DNA from: Chloroflexota bacterium
GTDB lineage: Bacteria; Chloroflexota; Anaerolineae; Caldilineales; Caldilineaceae
DNA: 38,824 nt
Assembly: GCA_024277175.1 (NCBI GenBank)
Contig: JAJRVT010000208.1
Coordinates: forward strand, 1 to 38,824
Direction: 5' to 3'
The notes below the pieces were generated by a model that saw only the letters and a program-made list of their open reading frames with translations, was not told the DNA's origin and did not search any database. How positions within the stretch are numbered: the stretch's first letter is position 1; each line of letters begins with the position of its first letter. Positions 7,600 through 17,632 of this stretch are shown in pieces. A program made the translations under genes and the position numbers.

Positions 7600-7669
7600 T
7601 AGAACGCGGATTTCACGGATTTTTTAAAAATCCGTGAAATCCGCCCGTTCCGTGAAATCCGCGTTCTAT
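7599..7669. repeat. Family A inverted repeat, copy 5, shared by two convergent gene ends
   Basis: The left unit, 7599-7618 (ATAGAACGCGGATTTCACGG), is a perfect 20-bp inverted complement of 7650-7669. The overlapping unit 7606-7624 is a perfect 19-bp complement of 7626-7644, leaving a one-base loop. The left arm can therefore pair with either of two right arms. Its two ends supply stop codons to the convergent genes radC (TGA then TAG) and the membrane protein at 7666 (TAG). Confidence 0.92.
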
Positions 7670-8463
7670 TCCTCCTCATCCTCCTGATACTCACTCACGC
7701 TGACGAGGTACTCGGTCAGGGCTTTGAGCGTTTTCGCATTCACCTTGTTCTCCTTGGCCCGGCGACGGATGTAGGCCTTGAGTTGGTCGCCGCGCAGCGC
7801 AGGAACGGTGGGGTTGTCCACGTCCAGTTGCACCTCTGGGTTGAGGAAAACGGCTGCGCCCTCTACGGGCACGCTCTCGAACTGGTCGGGATCAGGGGCC
7901 TCCGCGATGAGTTCGCTCAGCTTCTTCCCCTGATCCAGCAGATCGTTCCTGGGATTGCCCACGCCCTCGCGCGCGAAGATGGTGAAAATGCGGCCAAAGC
8001 TGAACGGCTCGCGCCACTTGTCGCCGCTGACCACCACCCGGCCCTTGTCGCTGCGCACGGTGAGGATCTGAATGCCGCACGGCCCTACCAGCACATAGGC
8101 GGGGGGCAGGCTGTAGGCGAAGTAGGCGTACTTATCGTCGAAGCCCTTCATGTTGCGTTCCAGCATTTCATCAGGCCGCGCGATCTTCTTGCTCCCCGGC
8201 CAGCGGCGACGGGCGAAGCGGTTGATGAAATAGCTGCCCACGCTGGCGAAAATGAACCCCAGGGGCAGGGCCGCAAAGCTGATGTAAGGCCACCACTGGG
8301 ACATGAACTGACCCAGACCGCTCTCGGCCCGCGCGCCGGTGAAATAGTTGGGTGAAAAACTGGCGAACAGGCCGATGAAGAGAACCACCAGGCCGATGGT
8401 GCTCAGCCGGCGTCCCAATTGCTCTTTGCCCTTGATTTTTTTGACGTTGCGATAAGTTCTCAT
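7666..8463 (-). CDS. Membrane-anchored protein with NERD-like region
   Basis: A 265-aa protein with a short basic N terminus and two hydrophobic segments, about 21-39 (STIGLVVLFIGLFASF) and 59-79 (PYISFAALPLGFIFASVGSY). A soluble domain follows. Residues around 120-185 (YVLVGPCGIQILTV..., then GNPRNDLLDQGKKLSELI) look like the NERD (nuclease-related) fold pattern, in which a 'GP-GI' strand is followed by a 'NP' helix. I cannot confirm nuclease residues, so activity is doubtful. The C terminus is acidic (EYQEDEEE). The stop codon TAG is contributed by the family A repeat shared with convergent radC. It starts 39 bases after the stop of the upstream M42 peptidase gene and may be co-transcribed with it. 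Confidence 0.75.
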   Translation of the reverse strand: MRTYRNVKKIKGKEQLGRRLSTIGLVVLFIGLFASFSPNYFTGARAESGLGQFMSQWWPYISFAALPLGFIFASVGSYFINRFARRRWPGSKKIARPDEMLERNMKGFDDKYAYFAYSLPPAYVLVGPCGIQILTVRSDKGRVVVSGDKWREPFSFGRIFTIFAREGVGNPRNDLLDQGKKLSELIAEAPDPDQFESVPVEGAAVFLNPEVQLDVDNPTVPALRGDQLKAYIRRRAKENKVNAKTLKALTEYLVSVSEYQEDEEE

Positions 8464-8502
8464 GCGTTCGCTTTCTGGCGGTGATGTGTTGGTGGTTGTG
8501 TT

Positions 8503-9576
8503 TTATTCGCTCAATAGATAGGCGACGATAAGCTTGGCCGTGTTCTCCAGCGCGTCGCGATGGGTGCGCTCGTAATGATGAGACGCATCCACGCCTGGCC
8601 CGATCAGCGCCACGGCCACGTCGCCGCCCGCACGCCACTGGGCCTCGCCGTCCGAGCCATAGAAGGGATAGACGTCCGTCTGCCAGCGTAGCCCGGTCTC
8701 CTGGGCCAGCGCTTCCAGCCTGCGTCGTAGCCCCATGTGATAGGGGCCGGCCGAATCCTTGGCGCAGATGGTGACCGATTGCTCGTCGGACGTCTGGCCG
8801 GGGGCGACTACAGCCATGTCCACCGCCAGCAGCTCTGCAAGGTCGGCGGGAAAGCCGGTTGCGCCGCCGTGGCCCACCTCTTCGTAGTTGCTGATGTGCA
8901 CAGTAGTCGTCTGCGCTGGCGTTAGCCCGGCTCGGTCTATGGCTCTGAGCGCGCCGTAGATCGCGGCCACGCTGGTCTTGTCGTCCAGGTGGCGGCTGCG
9001 GATAAACCCGCTCTGCGCAAGCTCCACGCGCGGGTCCACGGCCACCACATCGCCGACGCTGATTCCCAGGTCCCGGGTCTCTTCGGCAGAGTGGGTGAGG
9101 GCGTCGATACGCACCTCCATGTTTTCGGCTGTGCGCCGGGCGGCGCCCTCTTCACGCGTGTGGGCGTGGATGGACGCCATGGTGGGCAGGATCGAGCCGC
9201 GCAGGCGCTGGCCGTTGCTGGCGAAGATGGTCACCCCCTCGCCTTCCACCGACCCCCAGATCCAGCCACCCAGTTGGGTCAGGCCCAGCCGCCCGTTCTC
9301 TTTGATGTGGCTGACCATCGCGCCCAGGGTGTCCACATGCGCGGTGACGGCCCGGGGCGCGTCGTCTCGCTGGCCCGGCCAGGTTCCGGTCAACAGTCCT
9401 TTGGGCGTGATCCGGGTGGCGAAGGGAAGATCGGCGAGCGCCTCCTGGACGTAGCTGACGCCGCGGGCCGCGTCGCCGGTGGGGCTAGGCGTGTTGAGCA
9501 GGCCAACCAGAAAATCAACCATCTCATCGACGTCGATATCCAGCGCGTCCAGCCGTGCTTCGGTTGATTCAACCAT
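8503..9576 (-). CDS. M42 family metallo-aminopeptidase
   Basis: A 357-aa dinuclear-zinc aminopeptidase of the M42 (glutamyl aminopeptidase/FrvX) family, expected in the cytoplasm trimming peptides. Metal and catalytic positions are visible: H80 in TAHVDTLG, D198 in SRHLDDKTS, the E232/E233 pair in NYEEVGHGG, D253 in LAVDMAV, and H333/H334 in SHHYERTH. The long insertion between HVD and HLDD is typical of M42 rather than M20. Family members are often near 350 aa, so the gene looks full length. The start is the ATG at 9576 with only a weak GCGAGA upstream. plsX lies 63 bases upstream on the same strand. It resembles the M42 peptidase of the N-acetylglutaminylglutamine osmolyte system, but the partner genes of that system are not here. 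Confidence 0.87.
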   Translation of the reverse strand: MVESTEARLDALDIDVDEMVDFLVGLLNTPSPTGDAARGVSYVQEALADLPFATRITPKGLLTGTWPGQRDDAPRAVTAHVDTLGAMVSHIKENGRLGLTQLGGWIWGSVEGEGVTIFASNGQRLRGSILPTMASIHAHTREEGAARRTAENMEVRIDALTHSAEETRDLGISVGDVVAVDPRVELAQSGFIRSRHLDDKTSVAAIYGALRAIDRAGLTPAQTTTVHISNYEEVGHGGATGFPADLAELLAVDMAVVAPGQTSDEQSVTICAKDSAGPYHMGLRRRLEALAQETGLRWQTDVYPFYGSDGEAQWRAGGDVAVALIGPGVDASHHYERTHRDALENTAKLIVAYLLSE

Positions 9577-9639
9577 TCTGATCTCGCTTTCCAGGCGTCA
9601 TTCGGTGGGGGTATTGGGGCTCAATGTGGTTTTGGCGTC

Positions 9640-10671
9640 TCAATTGGACACCGGCATCAATGCGGTCTGATCCAGGTCTATCGATTCGGTGACGCCCTGC
9701 TGGATGCGTCTGGACAGATCTTGCTCGATGGCCTGTTTAGCGACCCGAATGGCATGGCGGATGGCGTTGGCCTTGCTGCGTCCGTGGGTGACGATGACCG
9801 GTTTCTTCAGTCCCAGCAGAATGGCCCCGCCATATTGGCTGTCATCGAGCCGCGCCCGCACCCGCCGCAAGCCTGACTGGGCCAGGAACGCGCCTAGGGT
9901 GCTGACTGGACCGCGCGTCAACTCCTCCTTCATCACCACCTGTAACATCTTGGCCACCCCTTCGGAGGTTTTGATGAAGATGTTGCCGGTGAAGCCGTCG
10001 GTCACCACCACATCGGCCAGCCCTTCCATGACCTCGATGCTCTCCACGTTGCCCTGGAAGTTGATGGACCGGGTCCGCTGGAGCAGGGTATAGGCGTTGA
10101 GTATCAGTTGGTTGCCCTTGCCCACCTCTTCGCCGTTGCTTAGCAGACGCACAATAGGCCGTTCTACATTCATTACATGCTGGGCGTAGATGCTGCCCAT
10201 GACGCCAAACTGTTGCATGTGCTCTGGCTTGGTGTCGGCGTTGGCACCGATGTCGAGTACAGCGCAGAAGCCCTTGAGGGTGGGGAAGGGGATGACCAGC
10301 GCGGGACGCAGGATGCCGCGCACCCGTCCCACATAGAGGGTGCCGGCCGTCAACGCAGCGCCGGTATTGCCGGCGGTGACAAAAGCCTGGGCGTCCCCTG
10401 TGCGCACCATTTTCGTCGCCACCACAATGCTACTGTTGGGTTTGTTGCGCACGGCATGGACCGGTTTCTCCCCCATTTCGATGATCTGTTCGGCGGGCAC
10501 AATGGGCAAGTCCAACCCGGCCGTGGAATGATCCGCCAGTTCAGCCCGGATGACATCCGGCGGCCCCACCAGCGAAACGGTTACACCGTAAACGCGCGCG
10601 GCGTCGACGGCGCCGGCGATAATTTCCTTGGGGGCATTGTCCCCCCCCATTACATCAAGCGCAATGTTCAT
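9640..10671 (-). CDS. plsX: Phosphate acyltransferase PlsX
   Basis: Converts acyl-ACP to acyl-phosphate, the acyl donor for PlsY at the first step of phospholipid synthesis; a peripheral membrane enzyme. At 343 aa it matches the family length. Typical motifs are the N-terminal [40 protein letters not shown] and [17 protein letters not shown]. The usual neighbours rpmF and fabH/fabD are absent. Instead it lies between the fused nnr gene (upstream) and the M42 peptidase. No strong ribosome-binding site precedes the ATG at 10671. Confidence 0.95.
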   Translation of the reverse strand: MNIALDVMGGDNAPKEIIAGAVDAARVYGVTVSLVGPPDVIRAELADHSTAGLDLPIVPAEQIIEMGEKPVHAVRNKPNSSIVVATKMVRTGDAQAFVTAGNTGAALTAGTLYVGRVRGILRPALVIPFPTLKGFCAVLDIGANADTKPEHMQQFGVMGSIYAQHVMNVERPIVRLLSNGEEVGKGNQLILNAYTLLQRTRSINFQGNVESIEVMEGLADVVVTDGFTGNIFIKTSEGVAKMLQVVMKEELTRGPVSTLGAFLAQSGLRRVRARLDDSQYGGAILLGLKKPVIVTHGRSKANAIRHAIRVAKQAIEQDLSRRIQQGVTESIDLDQTALMPVSN

Positions 10672-10833
10672 TGCCGTCTCTGTTCCTATCCGTCTACTGC
10701 TGCCCTATCGTATCTCTTGTTGCAAACGCACTCATGTTACTACAACGCACCCGCATGTGTGAAGTCGCGCGGCGCTTGAACAGGAATGCGAGAGCGGAAT
10801 GCTCATCATCGTCCAGGCATATTCACGGGTCCA

Positions 10834-12498
10834 TCAGGCGTCCGCGTCGATCTGCCTGGACGATACGCCGATCTCCCGTATCACCGCCGGCAAACGGGGG
10901 AGCAGGTCGCCGGCCACGACTCCAGCCCGGCCAATGGCGGCTTCGCAATGGAGCCCAGCGCGACCGTGGATCCAGGCGCCCAGACACGCGGCCTTGAACG
11001 GGGGAACGCCCTGGGCCAGCAGCCCGCCGATCGCGCCCGCCAGTACATCGCCCGTCCCCGCGGTGGCTAGCGCGGGGGTGGCCACCGGTAGCACCGCCAG
11101 CAGCCCGCCCGGATCAGCGATGACTGTGTACGGCCCCTTGAGCAGCACCACCGCGCCCCAGGCCGCGGCCTTCTCCAGGGCCAAATCCCAGCGGTTGGCC
11201 ACCACTGTGCGCACATCCAGCCCGCAAAGCCGGGCCATCTCCGCCGGGTGGGGCGTAAGGACGACCTGCTCCGGCAGCCGATCCGGCCACTCCTCCAGCC
11301 GGGCCAGGTTGTTGAGGCCGTCGGCGTCGATGAGCGTGGGAGGAAGATCCGCCGCCAGCAGATCGGCCACAAAGGTGCGGGTGGCGTCGCTCTGGCCCAG
11401 GCCGCAGCCCAGGATCAGCGCATCGTAGGCCGGGAGCGCGGCCGCAACCTGGGTCGCGGCCGGCGCGTCGATGCGTCCCTCCGCGGTCGCGGGCAGAGAC
11501 AGCCAGGTCGGCTCCGCCAGCTTGGACGCCACCACCGGCCAGACCGGCTGCGCGACCGCGCCCGTGACCAGCCCCGCGCCGACCCGTCCCGCGGCCGTGC
11601 AAGAGAGATAGGCCGCGCCGGGAAAATTAACGCTGCCCACCGCCGCCATCACCTTGCCAAAGGAGCCTTTGTGGCTGTTGGCGTCGCGCGAAGGCAGCCA
11701 GTCCGCGACCAGGCCCTCGTCCAGGGCGAAGACGCCCACATCCGCCACCAGCTCCGGCAGCGCGCCGATGTCCGTGACCAACAATTCGCCCACCGCGCCC
11801 GCGCCGGGGAAGAGATAGTGGCCGCGCTTGGCGTTAGCGAAAGTTACGGTCAGGTCCGCGGGCAGGGCGTGGAGGTCGATCGCGCCCGTGTCACAGTTGA
11901 GACCGCTGGGCGAATCCACCGCGACCACAGTCAGACGGGCCGGCGTGAACGCGTCCGCTGGCGCAGGAGAGGGAGGTAGCTGCGCGCGCACTGCGTCCAA
12001 CAGGGTGGCCAGTTCGCCGCCGATGGGACGGTTGGCGCCCGTGCCCAGGAGCGCATCCACGATGACTATAAGCTCCTCAGGCGCGTCAGGCTCATTCAGC
12101 CAGGTCAGTAGGGTGGCCAGCGTCCCGTCCGCGGCCAGGTCGTCTTCCAGCCGCGCGTGGGGTGCGCCCAGTTCCATCAATTTGGCGAAGTGATGTTCGT
12201 AGTCGCGATCGGGATCGGTGCGCCGTTTCCAGAGATAGACCCGGGCGTCGATCCCGGCCTGGTGTAGATAGCGGGCGCAGACCAGGCCGTCGCCGCCGTT
12301 ATTGCCCGGCCCCACCAGCACCACGACGCGCGCGGGGCCAGCACCCAGGCGGTCGAGGATGGCGTCGGCCACCGACTTTCCGGCCATCTCCATCATGGCG
12401 GCGTAGGAGTGGCCGGCCGCGTCCGTCCCCCGCTCGATCTCCTGCATCTGGGCGACGGTGACGATCTTTTTGCGGGGAGGGAGTTCCTGGGGTTGCAT
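10834..12498 (-). CDS. nnr: Bifunctional NAD(P)H-hydrate epimerase / ADP-dependent NAD(P)H-hydrate dehydratase
   Basis: Repairs damaged, hydrated NADH and NADPH. The protein is a fusion of about 554 aa. The N-terminal YjeF epimerase domain (about 15-250) carries VVLVGPGNNGGDGL and VAVDSPSGLNCDTG. The C-terminal YjeF/ribokinase-like dehydratase domain (about 260-540) carries SHKGSFGKV, VLTPHPAEMARL and ATAGTGDVLAGAIGGLL. AAGGAG (12509-12514) lies one base before an ATG at 12507 but 10 bases before the ATG at 12498, so the second start is preferred. pgi ends 50 bases upstream on the same strand. The gene may be co-transcribed with plsX, since the 162-bp gap between them shows no evident terminator. 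Confidence 0.93.
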   Translation of the reverse strand: MQPQELPPRKKIVTVAQMQEIERGTDAAGHSYAAMMEMAGKSVADAILDRLGAGPARVVVLVGPGNNGGDGLVCARYLHQAGIDARVYLWKRRTDPDRDYEHHFAKLMELGAPHARLEDDLAADGTLATLLTWLNEPDAPEELIVIVDALLGTGANRPIGGELATLLDAVRAQLPPSPAPADAFTPARLTVVAVDSPSGLNCDTGAIDLHALPADLTVTFANAKRGHYLFPGAGAVGELLVTDIGALPELVADVGVFALDEGLVADWLPSRDANSHKGSFGKVMAAVGSVNFPGAAYLSCTAAGRVGAGLVTGAVAQPVWPVVASKLAEPTWLSLPATAEGRIDAPAATQVAAALPAYDALILGCGLGQSDATRTFVADLLAADLPPTLIDADGLNNLARLEEWPDRLPEQVVLTPHPAEMARLCGLDVRTVVANRWDLALEKAAAWGAVVLLKGPYTVIADPGGLLAVLPVATPALATAGTGDVLAGAIGGLLAQGVPPFKAACLGAWIHGRAGLHCEAAIGRAGVVAGDLLPRLPAVIREIGVSSRQIDADA

Positions 12499-12548
12499 GG
12501 CGGTCATGCTCCTTGTGCAGATACGCCCGGCGAGGGGAAGGCCGGACG

Positions 12549-14308
<1,760 letters not shown>

Positions 14309-14311
<3 letters not shown>

Positions 14312-15259
14312 TGGCGTCCCGAACCATTTGGCGAAGATGCGATCATAGGTCCCGTCTTCCTTGACCTTGGCCAGGGCGGCGTTGACGCCCGCCAGCAGGT
14401 CAGGCTTGCCCTTGGCCACGGCGATGGCGTACTCTTCCTGGGTGATAGGCCCGCCCGTCAGCTTGATCCCGGCGTCGGGGTTGCTGCGGATGAAGCCGGT
14501 GATGACGGGGATGTCGACGACCACCGCGTCCACCTCGCCATTGGCCAGCGCGTTCAACGCCTCGGGCGCTTCTTCATAGCGCACAAATGTGGCCGACGTG
14601 TTGTCCACCACGTAGCGTTCGCCCGTGGTTCCGGCCTTGACGCCCACGCGCACGCCTTCGGTCAGGTCGTCGGGGCCGGTGATGGCGTCGTTGTTCACCT
14701 GCACGGCGATGCCCTGGCCGGCGTCATAGTAGGAAACGGGGCTTTGTCCGGACACATAGTAGGGATCGCTGAAATCGACGATGTCCTTACGCGCGTCGGT
14801 GACGGTGATCGCGCCCACAGCGATGTCGAACGCGCCCGAATTCAAACCGTCGAAGAGGTTGTTGAATGTGCTGGTGACGAAGCCGACTTCGAAGTTGCTG
14901 GCGGCCGCCATGGCGTTGAGGAGATCGATGTCGAAGCCGACAAGCTGGCCGTTTTCATCGGTGAAGACGAACGGCTCGAAGGCGGGGTTCACGCCCACCA
15001 TCACCACGCCCAGGGTGGGGGGCAGCGGGGTGGCCGTCGGTTCGGCGGGGGCCTCGGCGGTCGCGACGGGAGCCTCGGTGGCGGGCGGCTGTGTGGGTGC
15101 GACATCCTCGGCCGGCGCGGCGGGCGCTTCGGCAACGGGTTGGTCGGCGGGCGGCTCCGTCTTCGACTGGCAGGCGGCCAGGAGCAGGATAACGATGGCC
15201 AACGGCGCCAGGAGACGCAGCCAGGTGATGGATAGTGAGACGCGAGGTGATGTGTTCAC
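14309..15259 (-). CDS. Amino-acid-type ABC transporter substrate-binding lipoprotein
   Basis: A 316-aa member of the family 3 extracellular solute-binding proteins, which usually bind polar amino acids for ABC importers. The start is GTG at 15259 with AAGGGA about 10 bases upstream. It is followed by a lipoprotein signal ending LLLAAC with the lipidated cysteine at C30. A linker rich in Ala, Pro, Thr and Glu runs to about residue 80. The binding domain shows NPAFEPFVFTDENGQLVGFDIDLL, FDIAVGAITVTDARKDIVDFSDPY and, at the C terminus, YDRIFAKWFG. No permease or ATPase gene is adjacent, so it is an orphan binding protein or partners with a distant transporter. Transcription may be controlled by the palindromes around its -10 box. 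Confidence 0.9.
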
Positions 15260-15434
15260 GGTTGCAGGTTCCCTTCGGCTATGGCTTGTGACTTGTTTCC
15301 GCCTGGGAAATAGCCGCGGACGACGCGGATGGCGCTGTGCGCCCACTATATGCTCAGGCGAATTATCCGTATTCGTAACTGTGGCGTGCAATCGCCCGGG
15401 GCGACTGTTCCGGGGTTTGACCCAGGAGGTGGGG

Positions 15435-15466
15435 GAGCGCGCTCCATTATAACACCCCAGCGCGCT
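15435..15466 (-). promoter_or_regulatory. Candidate promoter and paired-palindrome operator of the ABC binding-protein gene
   Basis: On the minus strand a perfect TATAAT lies at 15451-15446; the -35 region is poor. The box is flanked by two copies of the self-complementary octamer AGCGCGCT, at 15436-15443 (part of the palindrome GAGCGCGCTC, 15435-15444) and 15459-15466, with centres 23 bp apart. This is a plausible operator pair for a dimeric regulator. The leader to the GTG start would be about 180 bases. Confidence 0.45.
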
Positions 15467-15491
15467 CGCCCTATAATTTGAGGGAGGAAAT

Positions 15492-16964
15492 TTATTGAAT
15501 CCGGATGTTTGGATCCAGGCTCCACCAGAGGCGCACCAGCGCGAGGCCGGCGTCTTCGTAAAACTCGACCATCACGTCGTGGTAGCCCCCGCCCAGGTAG
15601 TAGGGCGCGCTGATCCGCTCTTTGTAGCCGCCCGTCCACAGGTCGATGACCCGGCGACCATCAACCAGCACGCGCACACCGTCGTCGCTGTGGATGATGA
15701 AGTTATACGCGCCCGGCTGGAAGAAGAAGGTTCCCGTCCAGCGCGCCGAAAAGTTATCCTTGCCCACGCGGTCCGGGTTGGGCGATCCTTCGCCCCAGTC
15801 CCGGTCCAGGGGATAGGCGCTGTCCCGGGGTTCGATCCGGATCCAGGCGGCGTCACCGGCCAGGTCGCGGTTGTTGAAGTAATTGGCTTCCCAGTCCCCT
15901 TCGCGAATGGGGGCGTAGCCGAATTGGATCTCGGCATTGCCCGCGGCTTCGAAGTACTCGATCCGCAGTGCGGCCAGCCCGTCGACGTAACGGTCCGCGC
16001 GCAGCTCGCCGGTTGCGCCCTCGCGCCAGGCGTCGATGATCAGTTCGTTGCGGAGCCAGACGCGCACGCCGTCATCTGACCTGACCACGAAGCGATAGGT
16101 GGCGGCGGGGAAGTCGACGGTGCGTTCGAAGCGAGCCGAGAAGTTGTCCACCGGCACCTGGGGGAGAGGGCTGCCCAGCCCCCACCTGAAATTGATCTCC
16201 GTTGAATCCAGCAGCGCAACCGGCTCGCCGGACAGGTCGCGGTTGGCGAAGTAGGCGGTTTTCCAGTTGACGAAGACCAGGGGTGCGGGCGTTGACGTGG
16301 GGGCAGGCGTCGGTTCAGCCACGGGAACCTGTCCAGGATCGCCCACGACGTCCACCAACTGATCGGACACCCAACCCACCAGCCCGTTGTCGCAGCGAAC
16401 CTGCCACCATTGGCCGTCCGCGCTGCCTTGGGTGATGGGGCAACGCTGGCCCCCCTCCAATTGTCCCACGGGCGGCGCATTGACGTTCGGATCGGTGCGC
16501 ACGTTGATCACGCCGGCGCGCACGACGATGAAGGCTCCCTCACCGCTGCCTGCTCCGGCGTCACCAGGCGCGGGCGATGCCGGCTGGATGGCCGAGGCCA
16601 CGATCTCGGGCATGGGGGAGAGCCGCCCCTGGGGGTAGAGCGTTCCCCACACCTTGACCGGCGTATCCGGTCCCTGATTGCGCAGGGCCGCGATCTGGAT
16701 TTCGACGGTGGCGTCCTGGCCGACCAGCGCGTAAGTGACGCCGTCACGGCCCACCAGGTAGGTGGCGAAGGGCTGGCCGCTGGCCTCACGCAGCGCGCCG
16801 GGCAGGGCGAAGACGGGGATTGATTCCTGCTGGCGGCGCGATATGGTTTCACTGACCAGGGGGCGGTCCGGCGTCTCCGCGGCGTGAAGCGGTCCGGCGG
16901 CGACCGTCGTTATCAGGAGAGTGAGGAGGATGGCCGGCCAAAAGCAGGCCCTGCGATCTGTCAT
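15492..16964 (-). CDS. Secreted protein with SH3b and two PA14 domains
   Basis: A 490-aa exported protein with a signal peptide (hydrophobic core about 9-24, cleavage near LHAAE). Residues about 35-125 form an unassigned domain. A bacterial SH3 domain spans about 145-207 (INVRTDPN, then GQWWQVRCDNGLVGWVS), followed by a short Thr/Pro linker. Two PA14 domains follow at about 232-352 and 358-485. Both contain the hallmark DNFSARxxxT and SDDGVRVW/LxxxxxIDxW, so they arose by duplication. PA14 domains often bind glycans, so a cell-wall or polysaccharide role is likely. AGGTGG lies five bases before the ATG at 16964. The upstream RDD gene ends at 16974, so translation is probably coupled. Confidence 0.85.
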   Translation of the reverse strand: MTDRRACFWPAILLTLLITTVAAGPLHAAETPDRPLVSETISRRQQESIPVFALPGALREASGQPFATYLVGRDGVTYALVGQDATVEIQIAALRNQGPDTPVKVWGTLYPQGRLSPMPEIVASAIQPASPAPGDAGAGSGEGAFIVVRAGVINVRTDPNVNAPPVGQLEGGQRCPITQGSADGQWWQVRCDNGLVGWVSDQLVDVVGDPGQVPVAEPTPAPTSTPAPLVFVNWKTAYFANRDLSGEPVALLDSTEINFRWGLGSPLPQVPVDNFSARFERTVDFPAATYRFVVRSDDGVRVWLRNELIIDAWREGATGELRADRYVDGLAALRIEYFEAAGNAEIQFGYAPIREGDWEANYFNNRDLAGDAAWIRIEPRDSAYPLDRDWGEGSPNPDRVGKDNFSARWTGTFFFQPGAYNFIIHSDDGVRVLVDGRRVIDLWTGGYKERISAPYYLGGGYHDVMVEFYEDAGLALVRLWWSLDPNIRIQ

Positions 16965-16973
16965 GAAGGCCAC

Positions 16974-17627
16974 CTATTGCCCGGCTTTGCTCACAACTAC
17001 GGAAGGAGTGATATCAACTGTATTCTCCTGCTGGGTGGGCAATTGATTCGTTGTGTTGCTGCGTCGGATCCGCCGACGCCGGACAAGGCCGCTACGCCCC
17101 CACCGGGGGTTTTCGCCTTTCTGAAGTGCAGCCAACGCTGAGTCCGGCCAATCATAGATCACCAACGTCCCGGCCAGTTTGTCATGTAGGGCCTGCCGTC
17201 GCGGGTCAATCAGCACCCACAAATAGCCCAGCAGGAGGATGGATGACAGATAGTATCCCACATAGCGGCGGATAGCCTTGCCGATGGTCACGCGGCCGCC
17301 ATCTTCGCCCACGATGATCAATCCCATGATCCGTTTACCGGGCGTCATGCCCACGAGCGTCCAGAGAACGATATAATAGCTCACCGTGAAGACAATACTG
17401 GTCGCCGCGGTAATGGCGCGCAGGATCCATAGTCCGGCGGAGCGGAGATTGAGAAATTGGTTCACCAACCCACTGGTGGCGGAAATGATCGCCACGACGA
17501 TGATGACGATGGCAATATCGATCACGAACGCCACAAGGCGCGTCACGAACCCGGCATAGTCGCCATAGCGATTTTCGGCGGCGAACGTCTCCTCTGTATC
17601 CGTGGGTGATGGGGCGGAAGGAGTCAT
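16974..17627 (-). CDS. RDD family integral membrane protein
   Basis: A 217-aa protein with three hydrophobic segments characteristic of RDD proteins: about 26-50 (FVTRLVAFVIDIAIVIIVVA), 65-95 and 125-145. The family's Arg-Asp pattern is visible in TRLVAFVID, followed later by GKRIMGLIIV and DPRRQALHDKLAGTLVI. The C-terminal tail after about residue 165 is cytoplasmic and basic (LVRRRRIRRSN). RDD proteins have been linked to ion transport or to membrane protein complexes, but no single function is settled. It lies five bases after the upstream gene and ten before the PA14 gene, so the three form one operon. Confidence 0.87.
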   Translation of the reverse strand: MTPSAPSPTDTEETFAAENRYGDYAGFVTRLVAFVIDIAIVIIVVAIISATSGLVNQFLNLRSAGLWILRAITAATSIVFTVSYYIVLWTLVGMTPGKRIMGLIIVGEDGGRVTIGKAIRRYVGYYLSSILLLGYLWVLIDPRRQALHDKLAGTLVIYDWPDSALAALQKGENPRWGRSGLVRRRRIRRSNTTNQLPTQQENTVDITPSVVVSKAGQ

Positions 17628-17632
17628 ATTGA

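Noticed and set aside
10672-10833. Promoter or small gene between plsX and nnr
   Set aside because: TACGAT and TTGCAA-like boxes occur but with spacing of only seven bases, and no short frame had a ribosome-binding site, so nothing was called.
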